Source: Sphingopyxis chilensis (lineage in GTDB: Bacteria > Pseudomonadota > Alphaproteobacteria > Sphingomonadales > Sphingomonadaceae). Taken from it: DNA of 64,000 nt. A program made the position numbers and the translations under genes. The stretch lies in NCBI RefSeq assembly GCF_035930445.1, contig NZ_CP142394.1, positions 1,211,501 through 1,275,500 of the forward strand, given 5' to 3'. Under the pieces are notes generated by a model, which worked only from the letters and a program-made list of their open reading frames with translations, was not told the DNA's origin and ran no database searches. Positions 33,614 through 43,694 of this stretch are shown here, one piece after another. The stretch's first letter is position 1. Every line of letters starts with the position of its first letter.

Positions 33614-35845
33614 TCAGAATTTCTTGCTGACCGCCAGGATGACGGAGCGGGGAGGCGCATAAAGGCGCAGGCCCAGTCCTTGGAAGCTGATCGAGTGGAC
33701 CGAATATCTGGCGTTCAGGATATTGTCGCCGGTGAGCGCGATCTTGTACCCGCTGTCGCTTTCCCAGGCGAGATAAGCGCCGAGAACGCCATAGGACCCC
33801 TGGTAGCTCCCGGGGTCGTTCGCCGGGTTGTAATAGTAGCTGTCCTGGAAGGCATAATCGGCTCGCGCCGTGACGGTGCCCGATGCCAGCGTCGCTTCGA
33901 CCTCGACATAGGGGGTGAGCTTCACCTTTGGCGCACGCGGCAGTGCATTGCCGTCGTATGCGAGCGTCGACCCGGCGAAGGTCGGGTTGCTCGTGAACTT
34001 GCCATCGAGATAGGCGAAGGTGGTGCCGGCGCGGAACCAGGGCGCGGGCGCCGCCATCGCGTCGAATTCAATCCCCTTGATCTTCGCGTTAGCACTGGCG
34101 AGCACGAAATTGAGCGTTTGGCCGAATTCGAACACCTGAAGGTCGCGGTAATCGATATAGAAGGCGTCGACGTTGAAGCGGAACTTATTGTCGAGCCACG
34201 AGGTCTTGGCGCCGAGGTTGAAGCTGTCGAGCCGCTCGGGCTTGACGAGGAACGCCGCTTGCGCGGCATTTTGCGCCTGGCTGGTGTAGGTGCCCGACTT
34301 GTAGCCGCGATCGTAACTCAGATAGAAGCGCTTGCCGGCCTCGGGCTCGACCGACAGGATCGCGCGCCACGTCGGCTTGGTGAAGCTCGCCTTCGTCTCG
34401 AGAGCATAAAGCGAACCCGGGAAGAAGGGGAATCCGAGGCCCTGGCCGGCGGGAGCATTGTGCAACGCCTGCTGGAATACGCGCTTGCGGTCGTGGGTCA
34501 GGCGCCCGCCGAGCGTCAATTCCCAGATCGACGCGAAGGGCAGCGTGAACTGCCCGAACAGGGCATAGCTGGTCGAACGGGCGCGCTGGATGCCCGTGTT
34601 GTCGCCGCCGAGCCCCACGGGAAACGGAGCGCTGACCACGACGTTGAAGCGCTCGGTCCGATTCACCCGGTCCTCATAATAAAAGAGGCCGCCGACCCAT
34701 TTGACCGCACTCGAGTCCGGCGAGGAGAAGCGCAGTTCCTGGCTGAACTGGTGCGAGCGATCGTCGATATAATCCTCGGCGAGAAACTGGAACGGCGCCT
34801 GGAGGCCGCCGAGATCGGCTGCGATATCGACGACATTGTCGCGGTAGGCGGTTAGCGAACTGATCGTCGCGAAGTCCGCGTCATAGTCGAGCCGGCCCAG
34901 CACGCCATAATTGCGCCGCTTCTGATAGGTGCCCGGGACACCTTCGCTCTGCCAGACGCTGGTGCGATCGGCCTGGTCGGCATTCATCGCCGCCAGCACG
35001 ACCGGAACCGCTACGCGCGAGCGGACGCCGTAGCGCGCATCGCCGCTCAAATCGTCGCGCGAATAGTCGGCGCTGAGCAGCGCGGTCAGCCGGCCGAACT
35101 CGCCCTGAAGCTGGGCGCGTCCGCTGTAGCGCTCGCCGCCCTGCAGTTTCTCGCCGGTACGGATATTCCGTGCATAGCCGTCGCTGTGCGAATATTGGCC
35201 TGCGATGCGCAGCGCCACGTCTGCGGTGAGCGGCGCGTTGACGACGGCCTTGGCACCATAGGTGCCAAAGCTGCCGTAGGACGCCTCGAGCGAGCCCTCG
35301 AAGCGGTCGCGCGGGCGGTTGGCGTAGAAGGCGATGACACCCGCCGACGCGTTGCGGCCATAGAGCGTCCCTTGCGGACCGCGCAGCACCTCGACGCGCT
35401 GGACGTCGAGGAACGCGGCCGCGCTCGCACCGCCGCGCCCGATCGAGACTTCGTCCATCGCGATCGTCACCGAGCTTTCGGATGCGGCCGAGTCCGTCTG
35501 CGATCCGACGCCGCGGATATAGGTCTGGGGCTCGCCGACATTATATTCGGTCATCGTCACGCCCGGGGTGATCGCAGCGATATCAAGAACATCGGTGATA
35601 CCGAATTTTTCGATCGATTCGCCGCCGAGCGCGCTGATCGCGACCGTGACGTCCTGCAGGTTTTCCGAGCGGCGCTGAGCGGTGACGACGATGTCGCCGA
35701 CGCCCGACGCGCTCGCCTCCTCCTGTGGGGGCTCTGCGGCGGGCACCGCGGGATCGCTGTCCTGCGCGACGGCGGGATGGGCTCCGCTAAGCGCGAGCGC
35801 CAGGAATACCGGGCGCGACACATCGCCGGCGAAAATCGTTCGCAT
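33614..35845 (-). CDS. TonB-dependent outer-membrane receptor
   Basis: A 743-residue receptor. Signal peptide MRTIFAGDVSRPVFLALALSG...AVA, then plug domain beginning DIVVTAQRRSENLQDV (about residue 50), PQTYIRGVGSQ, RVEVLRGPQGTLYGRNASAG, and a long beta-barrel ending ARYSVHS...VILAVSKKF with terminal aromatic residue. The ATG at 35845 is preferred to 35851 because GGGG sits seven bases before it. It is the last gene behind the ligase/isomerase/SDR operon (61 bp gap), so it probably imports the hydrophobic substrate of that operon rather than iron. Confidence 0.95.
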   Translation of the reverse strand: MRTIFAGDVSRPVFLALALSGAHPAVAQDSDPAVPAAEPPQEEASASGVGDIVVTAQRRSENLQDVTVAISALGGESIEKFGITDVLDIAAITPGVTMTEYNVGEPQTYIRGVGSQTDSAASESSVTIAMDEVSIGRGGASAAAFLDVQRVEVLRGPQGTLYGRNASAGVIAFYANRPRDRFEGSLEASYGSFGTYGAKAVVNAPLTADVALRIAGQYSHSDGYARNIRTGEKLQGGERYSGRAQLQGEFGRLTALLSADYSRDDLSGDARYGVRSRVAVPVVLAAMNADQADRTSVWQSEGVPGTYQKRRNYGVLGRLDYDADFATISSLTAYRDNVVDIAADLGGLQAPFQFLAEDYIDDRSHQFSQELRFSSPDSSAVKWVGGLFYYEDRVNRTERFNVVVSAPFPVGLGGDNTGIQRARSTSYALFGQFTLPFASIWELTLGGRLTHDRKRVFQQALHNAPAGQGLGFPFFPGSLYALETKASFTKPTWRAILSVEPEAGKRFYLSYDRGYKSGTYTSQAQNAAQAAFLVKPERLDSFNLGAKTSWLDNKFRFNVDAFYIDYRDLQVFEFGQTLNFVLASANAKIKGIEFDAMAAPAPWFRAGTTFAYLDGKFTSNPTFAGSTLAYDGNALPRAPKVKLTPYVEVEATLASGTVTARADYAFQDSYYYNPANDPGSYQGSYGVLGAYLAWESDSGYKIALTGDNILNARYSVHSISFQGLGLRLYAPPRSVILAVSKKF

Positions 35846-35906
35846 AATCATTCCCCTGTTTTTAATGGTGAGCCGGGCGGACGCCCGAGACTCGCTGTTG
35901 CCTAGA

Positions 35907-36512
35907 TCATGGCCGGGCGGCCTCGATGACGTCGCCGAGGCGGTCCTTGCCGAAGAAAATCTCGTCGCCGACGAAGAAGGTCGGGGCGCCGAAGGCGCCG
36001 CGCGCGACCGCGCGTTCGGTGTTAGCGACCAGCTCGGCCTTGATGGCGGGATCCTGGCATTTCGCGGCGATTTCGATCCCGGGCAGGCCGGCGGCATCGA
36101 GCGCGGCGACGAACACTTCGGGATCGTCCATCTTGAGGCCCTCGCGCCACATCGCGAGATTGACCGTCTCTTCATAGGCCGGGAAGACGCCGAGATGCTG
36201 GGCGGCGACGGCGCCGCGCATCAGGTTCAGCGTATTGACCGGAAAATGGGGGTTCATCCGATAGTCGGCGATCCCGTGCCGGCGGCAATAGCGCTGGAGT
36301 TCGAGCTCCTCATAGGCGAGCTTTGCCGCGATGCCGGCAAAGGCGTCGGCGGGCGACCGGTTGCCCGTCGCCTTGAAAATCCCGCCGAGCAGGACCGGGA
36401 TATGATCGAAGATGACCGGCTCGCTGGCTTCGATCTCGGGAATGACCCGCGTCACGAGATAGGAGTTCGGCGATCCGAAATCGAAGAGATATTCAATATG
36501 CGTCGTCGTCAT
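35907..36512 (-). CDS. DsbA-like (GST kappa) isomerase, 2-hydroxychromene-2-carboxylate isomerase family
   Basis: A 201-residue thioredoxin-fold protein of the HCCA isomerase/GST-kappa family, which uses glutathione in isomerisations in aromatic catabolism. The glutathione-site serine lies in FDFGSPNSYLV, and the family C-terminal block FGAPTFFVGDEIFFGKDRL is present. ATG 36512 overlaps the upstream SDR stop (TAATG). A related copy is at 39605-40186; both stand directly downstream or upstream of an unusual SDR. Confidence 0.9.
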   Translation of the reverse strand: MTTTHIEYLFDFGSPNSYLVTRVIPEIEASEPVIFDHIPVLLGGIFKATGNRSPADAFAGIAAKLAYEELELQRYCRRHGIADYRMNPHFPVNTLNLMRGAVAAQHLGVFPAYEETVNLAMWREGLKMDDPEVFVAALDAAGLPGIEIAAKCQDPAIKAELVANTERAVARGAFGAPTFFVGDEIFFGKDRLGDVIEAARP

Positions 36513-37261
36513 TACCAGATTTCCCCATATGGACGGATTTCCTGCTCGAAGGTCCAGGCGGCCTGCGGCTGGTTGAAAAGATTCCAATAGGCGTCGGCGA
36601 TCGCGTCCGGCGGCATCAGCCGGTCGGGATCGAGATTGTCGAGCGCTTCGCGGCCTTCGCGCTTCGCGATGATGTCGCGCACGAAGGCGGTATCGACGCC
36701 GGCATCGATGATGAGATGCGCGACATGGATCTTCTGCGGCCACAGTTCGCGCGCCATCGACTGCGCGACCGCGCGGAGGCCGAACTTCGCCGCGGCGAAA
36801 GCGGCATAGCCTGAACCGCCGCGCAGCCCCGCGGTCGCGCCGGTAAAGAAGATCTTGCCGCGGCCGCGCGGAACCATGATGCGGGCGGCCTCGCGGCCGG
36901 TGACGAAGCCCGAAAAACAGGCCATTTCCCAAACCTTGCGGAACACCCTGTCGGTTGTGTCGAGGATCGGAAAATTGACGTTCGCGCCGATGTTGAAAAT
37001 CACCCCCTCGAGCGGTGCGGCTGCCTCGGCCTCGGCGAGGAAGGCGGTAACATCGTCGGGGATGCGGGCGTCGAGCCCGCGCGCCGCGACCCGTCCGCCC
37101 GCCGCTTCGATCTCATCGACGAGCGGTTGCAGCTTGTCGCCGCCGCGGCGGCCGACCTTGACGAGGAAACCCTCGCGTGCAAATCGCTTCGCGATCGCCG
37201 CTCCGATATAGTCTCCGGCGCCGATGATCGCGACCGATGCGTTTCTGGCTTTTATTGTCAC
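36512..37261 (-). CDS. Atypical SDR with Phe in place of catalytic Tyr (SDR_c10-like)
   Basis: A 249-residue SDR-fold protein from GTG 37261, which overlaps the ligase stop by four bases (GTGA). The nucleotide loop is GAGDYIG instead of TGxxxGIG, and the YxxxK motif reads FAAAK, so the catalytic tyrosine is phenylalanine while the lysine is kept. This is the hallmark of the SDR c10 subgroup. C-terminus QAAWTFEQEIRPYGEIW matches the paralogue at 38913 (KSAWSFRTEIRPFGEDW). The reaction is uncertain; an altered proton-transfer mechanism or a binding role is possible. Confidence 0.88.
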   Translation of the reverse strand: MTIKARNASVAIIGAGDYIGAAIAKRFAREGFLVKVGRRGGDKLQPLVDEIEAAGGRVAARGLDARIPDDVTAFLAEAEAAAPLEGVIFNIGANVNFPILDTTDRVFRKVWEMACFSGFVTGREAARIMVPRGRGKIFFTGATAGLRGGSGYAAFAAAKFGLRAVAQSMARELWPQKIHVAHLIIDAGVDTAFVRDIIAKREGREALDNLDPDRLMPPDAIADAYWNLFNQPQAAWTFEQEIRPYGEIW

Positions 37262-38913
37262 GCTATTCCTTCCGCTTTTTCTTGCCCTTCGGTGGCGGAA
37301 CTGCGCGCCCGAAGCTGCTTTTTGTCGACCTTGCCCGTCGCTCCGAGCGGCAGATCCTCCACAAATTCGATGACGTCGGGCATGCACCAGCGGTCGAGCC
37401 GCGCCGAGAGATGCGTGCGCATCGCGTCTTCGGACAGACGGGCCGAGGGCCGGGCCTTGATGAACAGGAGCGGCCGTTCGCCCCATTTTTCATGCGCGAT
37501 CCCGATGACGGCGCAGGACTCGACCTGGGCGTGCGAGGCGGCGGCTTCCTCGATCGCGATCGAGCTGATCCATTCGCCGCCCGACTTGATTACATCCTTG
37601 GCGCGGTCGGTGATCTGCATGACCGCGTCGGGATGCACGACCGCAATATCGCCGGTGTCGAACCAGCCGCCGCCGTCGACGGCGGGCGCGTCGGCGCCGA
37701 AATAGCCCGAGACGACGCAGGGGCCGCGCACGAGGAGGCGTCCGGGGCTCGCGCCGTCCCAGGGTACCTCGCGCTCGTCCGCGCCGCGCACGCTCATCTC
37801 GACCCCGAACATGAAGCGCCCCTGCCGGGCGAAGGCGGCGAGGCGGGCTTCGTCGCCCTCGATACCGGCGGGGACGATGCCGCCGACGGTCCCCGCGGGA
37901 TTGGTTTCGGTCATCCCCCAGGCGGGTTGCAGCGTCACGTCATATTCGTCGCGAAAGGCGCGGATGAGCGATGTCGGCACGGCCGACCCGGCGACGAGCA
38001 GGCGGCGGGTGTGCGTGAGGCGCGCGCCGGTCTCGCGCAGATAGGCAAGAAGCCCGGTCCAGATCGTCGGCACGCCAGCCGCCGTCGTCACCGCTTCGCG
38101 CTCCATCAACTCGAAAAGCGATGCTGGGTCGAGCCCGGGGCCGGGCAGGACGAGCCGCTTGCCGAGCATCGGCGCGATATGGCCGAAGCCCCAGCCGTTC
38201 GCATGAAAGAGCGGCACGACGGGCATCAACGTCTCGTCGGTGTTGAGTTCGAGGCCGAGGCTGATCAGCATCGCGTTGAGCAGGCAAGACCGATGCGAAT
38301 AGAGAACACCCTTCGGCGCGCTCGTCGTGCCCGATGTATAGAAGAGCGAACAGGCGCGGCTCTCGGGAAAGCCGCCCCAGCCGGCATCGGGCGCGGCGCG
38401 GCCGAGATCGAGAAACTCGTCGAGGCCGAGCGCGTCTAGGCGGTTCGGCGGAACCTCGGCGCGCGGCGCGAGGACGACGAAGGTCTCGACCGATGCGAGA
38501 TCGGGGGCAAGGGCCTCGGCAAGGTCGACGAAGCCCGGGTCGACGAACAGGATGCGGTCCCCGGCCTGGTTCGCGATCCAGGCCAGTTGGTCGCGCGCGA
38601 GGCGCGGATTGAGCGGGTGCGTGACCGCGCCCATTCCGGAGATGGCGTACCAGAGCGCGAGATGATGATCGCAATTGCCCGAGAGCGTCGCCACGCGGTC
38701 GCCCGCGCCGATGCCCTGCGAGGCGAGTGCGCGCGACAGGAGTCGCGCCTCTTCGGCGAGCGCGGCATAGCCGGTACGGACGATCGCGCCGCTATGCCGA
38801 CGCGTCACGACTTCGATATCGGGAAACATGCGCGCGGCATGATCGATGATGCGATCGACCGTCAGCGGCCAATCCTGCATCATCCCGTCGAGCGCTGGCA
38901 TTGCGGCGCCCAT
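37258..38913 (-). CDS. Acyl-CoA synthetase (AMP-dependent ligase)
   Basis: A 551-residue ANL-superfamily ligase that activates an acid with ATP and CoA. Seen: P-loop FYTSGTTSAPKGVLYSHRS, VPLFHANGWG, AWGMTETNPAG, GWFDTGDIAVV, DVIKSGGEWISS, and the adenylation lysine in GATGKVDKKQL. This matches FadD/DitJ-type medium- to long-chain ligases. ATG 38913 overlaps the SDR stop as TGATG; a TTG at 38919 is the alternative. Sits between two isomerase/SDR modules and supplies the CoA thioester for the operon. Confidence 0.94.
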   Translation of the reverse strand: MGAAMPALDGMMQDWPLTVDRIIDHAARMFPDIEVVTRRHSGAIVRTGYAALAEEARLLSRALASQGIGAGDRVATLSGNCDHHLALWYAISGMGAVTHPLNPRLARDQLAWIANQAGDRILFVDPGFVDLAEALAPDLASVETFVVLAPRAEVPPNRLDALGLDEFLDLGRAAPDAGWGGFPESRACSLFYTSGTTSAPKGVLYSHRSCLLNAMLISLGLELNTDETLMPVVPLFHANGWGFGHIAPMLGKRLVLPGPGLDPASLFELMEREAVTTAAGVPTIWTGLLAYLRETGARLTHTRRLLVAGSAVPTSLIRAFRDEYDVTLQPAWGMTETNPAGTVGGIVPAGIEGDEARLAAFARQGRFMFGVEMSVRGADEREVPWDGASPGRLLVRGPCVVSGYFGADAPAVDGGGWFDTGDIAVVHPDAVMQITDRAKDVIKSGGEWISSIAIEEAAASHAQVESCAVIGIAHEKWGERPLLFIKARPSARLSEDAMRTHLSARLDRWCMPDVIEFVEDLPLGATGKVDKKQLRARSSATEGQEKAEGIA

Positions 38914-39608
38914 CACCAATCCTCGCCGAACGGGCGGATTTCGGTGCGGAAGGACCAGGCGCTTTTGGGCTGGTGCGCGACATGAAAGGCCTCGTCGGCG
39001 ATGTCCGCGGGCTGGATGAAGAAATCATCGGGCTTGCCGGCGAAGCGCTCGCGCGTCCAGGGGACGTCGATTACCGCGTCGATGACGAAATAGGCGACAT
39101 GGATGCCGAGCGGCCAGAGTTCGCGCGCGATCGATTCGGTGAGGATGCGCTGCGCCGCCTTGGTCGGCGCGAACCCGGCAAATCGCGCGCGGCCGCGCTC
39201 GGACGACGTATTGCCGGTGACGAGGATCGCGCCGCCTTGCGCCTTCATCCGCTCGGCGCCCCAGCGCGCCATATGATAGAGCGCCATCACGTTGACGTGG
39301 AAATTGACCTCGAGCACCGAAGGCTCGACATCGAGGAAGGATCCGATCGCGCCGCCGACCGCATTGTGAATCAGCACCTTGGGATCGCCGCCTTCGGCCG
39401 CCGCCCGATCGAGCGCTTGGGCGAGGGCGGCGGGGTCGCCGACATCGCAGCCGATGGCGATCGATCCCGGCAGTTCTTCGGCGAGCGCGTCCAGGCGGTT
39501 CGCATCGCGCGCCAGCATCGCGACGCGGTAGCCGCCCGCGTGAAAGCGCCGGGCCAGTGCGGCCCCCGTACCCGGGCCGACGCCGGTGATGATGGCAAGG
39601 GGTTTCAA
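38913..39608 (-). CDS. Atypical SDR with Phe in place of catalytic Tyr (SDR_c10-like)
   Basis: A 231-residue SDR with a clear GVGPGTG loop, CDVGDPAALAQA, but FAPTK in place of YxxxK. Same unusual Phe substitution and same C-terminal signature as the SDR at 36512, hence paralogues. Its ATG overlaps the upstream isomerase stop by four bases (ATGA), and its stop overlaps the ligase start. The repeated arrangement suggests that SDR and isomerase act as a unit. Confidence 0.88.
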   Translation of the reverse strand: MKPLAIITGVGPGTGAALARRFHAGGYRVAMLARDANRLDALAEELPGSIAIGCDVGDPAALAQALDRAAAEGGDPKVLIHNAVGGAIGSFLDVEPSVLEVNFHVNVMALYHMARWGAERMKAQGGAILVTGNTSSERGRARFAGFAPTKAAQRILTESIARELWPLGIHVAYFVIDAVIDVPWTRERFAGKPDDFFIQPADIADEAFHVAHQPKSAWSFRTEIRPFGEDW

Positions 39609-40186
39609 TGTATTTGCTCCAGGGCTTGAGAGACAAAATCGAGACGATCGTTTCCGAAGAACATCTCGTCTCCGACGAAAAAGGTCGGCGAACCGAACAG
39701 GCCGCGCTTGGCGGCGGCATCGGTCGCCTCCTCGAACGCGCGCGCAAGGTCCGGCGCATCGATGTCGCCGAGCGATGCGGGGTCGATTCCGGCGCCCTTG
39801 AGGATCGCGAATATGTCTTCGCGCGTGGCGAGCGGGGCGGGCTCGCGCCAGAGCGCTGCGAAGAGCGCGGCGACGGCGGTATCGGCGGCGCCGATGCGAT
39901 CGGCCGCGATGGCCGCGCGGGGCAACCTCGTCATGTCGGCCTCGCGCATCGCGGGGTTGGGCTGAAAGGGAATGCCGTAACGCTTCGCCCAGCGCCGCAT
40001 GTCGCGCTGCACATAGTCCCCCTTGGGCCGGCAGACGACGCTGGTGGGCACATTGCCCACCCGGTCCATGACGCTGAGCACGTCGAACGGGCGGTAGAGG
40101 ATTTCGGCGTCCAGCGAGGGCAGCTGCGACAAGGCCAGATAGCTGTAGGGGCTGCGAAAATCGAAGTGGAACTCAATGCGTCGCAT
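39605..40186 (-). CDS. DsbA-like (GST kappa) isomerase, 2-hydroxychromene-2-carboxylate isomerase family
   Basis: A 193-residue thioredoxin-fold protein: FDFRSPYSYLALSQL (active-site serine), NPAMREADMTRL, and FGSPTFFVGDEMFFGNDRL. Same family as 35907-36512, sharing the C-terminal block almost exactly. First gene of the minus-strand operon that runs to 35907 or, with the TonB receptor, to 33614. A TAAGTTC-type operator lies 52 bp upstream of its start. Confidence 0.9.
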   Translation of the reverse strand: MRRIEFHFDFRSPYSYLALSQLPSLDAEILYRPFDVLSVMDRVGNVPTSVVCRPKGDYVQRDMRRWAKRYGIPFQPNPAMREADMTRLPRAAIAADRIGAADTAVAALFAALWREPAPLATREDIFAILKGAGIDPASLGDIDAPDLARAFEEATDAAAKRGLFGSPTFFVGDEMFFGNDRLDFVSQALEQIH

Positions 40187-40237
40187 GGCTTGGCCTCCTC
40201 CTTCCGGAACGCCGACTCTCTGGCCGGTTGAGGTGAG

Positions 40238-40258
40238 TTAGTTCGAAAATAGAACTTG
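40238..40258. promoter_or_regulatory. Operator copy (TAAGTTC family)
   Basis: TTAGTTC, seven bases, GAACTTG; 17 of 21 bases equal the copy at 30564-30584. Positioned at the promoter of the minus-strand isomerase operon. Confidence 0.55.
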
Positions 40259-40322
40259 TGCAACGGCAAAAATTCGCAGACATAATGGCTAGGGACGAGA
40301 ATATCTGTTGTGCCCGGTATGT

Positions 40323-40343
40323 CACATTCTATAATCGAACTGA
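40323..40343. promoter_or_regulatory. Operator copy (TAAGTTC family, inverted)
   Basis: Read on the minus strand: TCAGTTC, seven bases, GAATGTG; 15 of 21 bases equal the 30564 copy. It lies 30 bp before the nitronate-monooxygenase-like gene, so each divergent transcript has its own copy. Confidence 0.45.
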
Positions 40344-40360
40344 CATTGAGAGATGGATAG

Positions 40361-41368
<1,008 letters not shown>

Positions 41369-41520
41369 GCCCGCCCTCCGTTTCGCCGGGATCGCTCGAT
41401 CCGCTCCTCTCGGGCGATACCGGTTTAAAGCTTCGCGCGGACCGGATGCGGCACGCGGCGTCCCCGGACCGCAACGGATATTTACGCGCCGCGCCAAGCG
41501 GGCGATCGAAAGGAAATGAT

Positions 41521-42285
41521 ATGGCGGACCATGTAAGGATCACGAAGTCGGACGGCATATTGCAGCTGGTCCTCGATCGCGCGGACAAGAAGAACGCGCT
41601 CACCGACGCCATGTATGGCGCACTTGCCGATGCATTCGCGGCAGCCGAGAGCGACCGCGAGGTGCGGGTCATCCTCATCGCCGGCGAAGGCGACATGTAC
41701 ACGGCGGGCAATGATGTGAGCGATTTCGCCAGCGCCGGCGCAAGCGACGCGCCGCGCAACGTTGATCGCTTCCTCCGCGCGATTGCCGGCTGTAGCCTGC
41801 CGCTCGTGGCGGCGGTCCAGGGGCGGGCGGTCGGCGTCGGCACGACCATGCTCCTCCACTGCGACTATGTGCTTCTGGCCGAAGGGACGATCCTTACCAC
41901 GCCTTTCGTCAATCTCGCGCTCGTTCCCGAGGCGGCGTCGAGCCTGCTTCTTCCGCTGCGGATCGGCCACGCACGCGCTTTCGCCGCATTCGCGCTCGGC
42001 GAGCCGATCGCCGCGGCGGACGCGCATGCCTGGGGCATCGCCAACCGTGTCGTCGAACCCGCCGCGCTGCGTCCGGCTGCGCTTGAAGTGGCGTCGCGCC
42101 TGGCGCGCCAGCCGCGGGCGTCGGTCACCGCAACCAAGGCGCTCATGAAGCGGACGCTTGCGGTAGTCGATCAGATGGACTGCGAAGGCAGGGAATTTGC
42201 GGCGCGGCTGGCGAGCCCCGAGGCCAAGGAGGCTTTCGCCGCCTTCGCCGAGCGCCGGGCGCCGGATTTCTCGAAGTTCGACTGA
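41521..42285 (+). CDS. Enoyl-CoA hydratase/isomerase (crotonase family)
   Basis: A 254-residue crotonase-fold protein: oxyanion segment YTAGNDVSDF, GVGTTMLLHCDYVLLAEG and NLALVPEAASSLLLP. The first catalytic-Glu position is replaced (GVGTT instead of GGGxE), while the VPEA block carries the second acidic residue, a pattern closer to delta3,delta2-enoyl-CoA isomerases than to hydratases. ATG 41521 with AAAGGAA upstream; 152 bp after the FMN protein, possibly co-transcribed. Confidence 0.9.
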   Translation: MADHVRITKSDGILQLVLDRADKKNALTDAMYGALADAFAAAESDREVRVILIAGEGDMYTAGNDVSDFASAGASDAPRNVDRFLRAIAGCSLPLVAAVQGRAVGVGTTMLLHCDYVLLAEGTILTTPFVNLALVPEAASSLLLPLRIGHARAFAAFALGEPIAAADAHAWGIANRVVEPAALRPAALEVASRLARQPRASVTATKALMKRTLAVVDQMDCEGREFAARLASPEAKEAFAAFAERRAPDFSKFD

Positions 42286-42289
42286 CCGG

Positions 42290-42307
42290 GGCGCGTCGGT
42301 ACGCGCC
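42290..42307 (+). terminator. Small hairpin after crotonase gene
   Basis: GGCGCGT / ACGCGCC with a CGGT loop, four bases after the crotonase stop, in the convergent gap with the antiporter. Short and without a T-tract. Confidence 0.35.
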
Positions 42308-42416
42308 GGTGCCACGCTCCTGCATGGGTTTTTGCCTTACGCAGGACATGTAAAATGGCGCAGTGCCGGGCGGCGGAAGTCAGGCCGCCCGCCAAGGGCG
42401 GCAGCCGACGCCGATG

Positions 42417-43694
42417 TCAAAGGCCTGCCGCTTCTGTGACCGGTTCGCGCGCAGGTGCCGCGCGCCGGGGCTCGGCTGGCGTGACCGCTTCGGGCCGCAT
42501 GGCAGGACGGTCATCGTGTGCCGGCCCGTCGTCGGTCAGTATGTTGAACAGGAGCGGCGCCACGAGCGCGCTGATGATCGCGACCAGTACCATCGCGGCA
42601 TTGGTCGCGGCATCGAAGACGCCGATCCGCGTCGCGATGTCCGAGGCTGCGACGATGAGGCTCAGGCGAACGCTGAGGAGAAGGCCTGCCGCGATCGCTT
42701 TCCGCCAGCCATGCGCGCGCGCGAGCAGCAGGGCGGGAAGCATCTTGTTGGCGAAGGCCACCGCGAGGAATCCCGGAACGAGAAGGAGCGCGGTCGGCGA
42801 CGCAGCGAGCGCGGCGAGGTCGAACTTGACCCCGACGTTGATGAAGAAGAAGGGGATGATGAAGCCATAACCGATCGCCTCGATCGTCTCGCGCCGGTGA
42901 CTGCCGCGTGGGATGATCCGGCCGAGCAGGAGCCCGGCGAGGAAAGCGGCGAGAACCAGTTCCGATCCCATGACCTCGGCAAGCCACGCGGCGAGGAAGA
43001 GCAACGCGAGGCTCGCACGGACCAGCGGAAGGCTCGTTCGGCTGTCGAGGCGCGCGGCTGGCACGCGCGCGAGGAGAGCCGGCAAAAGCCAGATCGCGGC
43101 GGCGGCGAGGCCGACGAGCAGGAAGCTGCCCGATGCGCCCACGGCCCGGCCGCTCACGACGATGCCGGCCAGCGCCGAAATCGCGATCATCGTGACGAAA
43201 TCGGCGAGAAGTGCGGTCGAAAGGATGGTCTGCCCATATGTGCTATCGGCAAGGCGGCGTTCCTGGATGGCCGGGACGACAACGCCGACCGAGGTGGTCG
43301 AAAGAATGACCGCGTAGATCGCAAGGTGCGCGAGGGGCGTATCAGGGCCAAGCAGTATAAGGACGCCAAACCCGGCAAGCGCGACAGTCAGAAGCGACAT
43401 CGCAAGCGCGAGCGCGAGCGGGCTAGCGCCGCCGCTAGTTCGCTGGCGTCCGAGCAGCATACCGAGATCGATTTCGAGGCCCGCGACCAGCATCAGCACC
43501 GCGAAGCCTATCAGCGCGAGCATGTCCATCGTGGGACCAGGGGCGAGCAGCGCAAGCCCGCTTGGACCCATGGCGATGCCGAAGGCGATCTCGAACACGA
43601 GCGCTGGGACCAGCGCCTTGGGAATCCATCGGGCGACGATCGCCGCGGCCGCGCTCCCGGCGCAGGCAAGCGCTATCGTCGAGATCATCGGCAT
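42417..43694 (-). CDS. Cation:proton antiporter, CPA2 (Kef-type) family
   Basis: A 425-residue polytopic membrane protein with about 12 predicted hydrophobic helices. The Na+/H+ exchanger core is seen in ILSTTSVGVVVPAIQE, ALLADFVTMIAISALAG (membrane-embedded Asp) and PFFFINVGVKFDL. It lacks the cytoplasmic RCK/TrkA-N domain of KefB/C. Role: monovalent cation/proton exchange across the inner membrane. ATG 43694 (MPMISTIALACAG) overlaps the stop of the small upstream gene by 10 bases, so translation is coupled. Not obviously part of the catabolic pathways. Confidence 0.9.
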   Translation of the reverse strand: MPMISTIALACAGSAAAAIVARWIPKALVPALVFEIAFGIAMGPSGLALLAPGPTMDMLALIGFAVLMLVAGLEIDLGMLLGRQRTSGGASPLALALAMSLLTVALAGFGVLILLGPDTPLAHLAIYAVILSTTSVGVVVPAIQERRLADSTYGQTILSTALLADFVTMIAISALAGIVVSGRAVGASGSFLLVGLAAAAIWLLPALLARVPAARLDSRTSLPLVRASLALLFLAAWLAEVMGSELVLAAFLAGLLLGRIIPRGSHRRETIEAIGYGFIIPFFFINVGVKFDLAALAASPTALLLVPGFLAVAFANKMLPALLLARAHGWRKAIAAGLLLSVRLSLIVAASDIATRIGVFDAATNAAMVLVAIISALVAPLLFNILTDDGPAHDDRPAMRPEAVTPAEPRRAAPAREPVTEAAGL

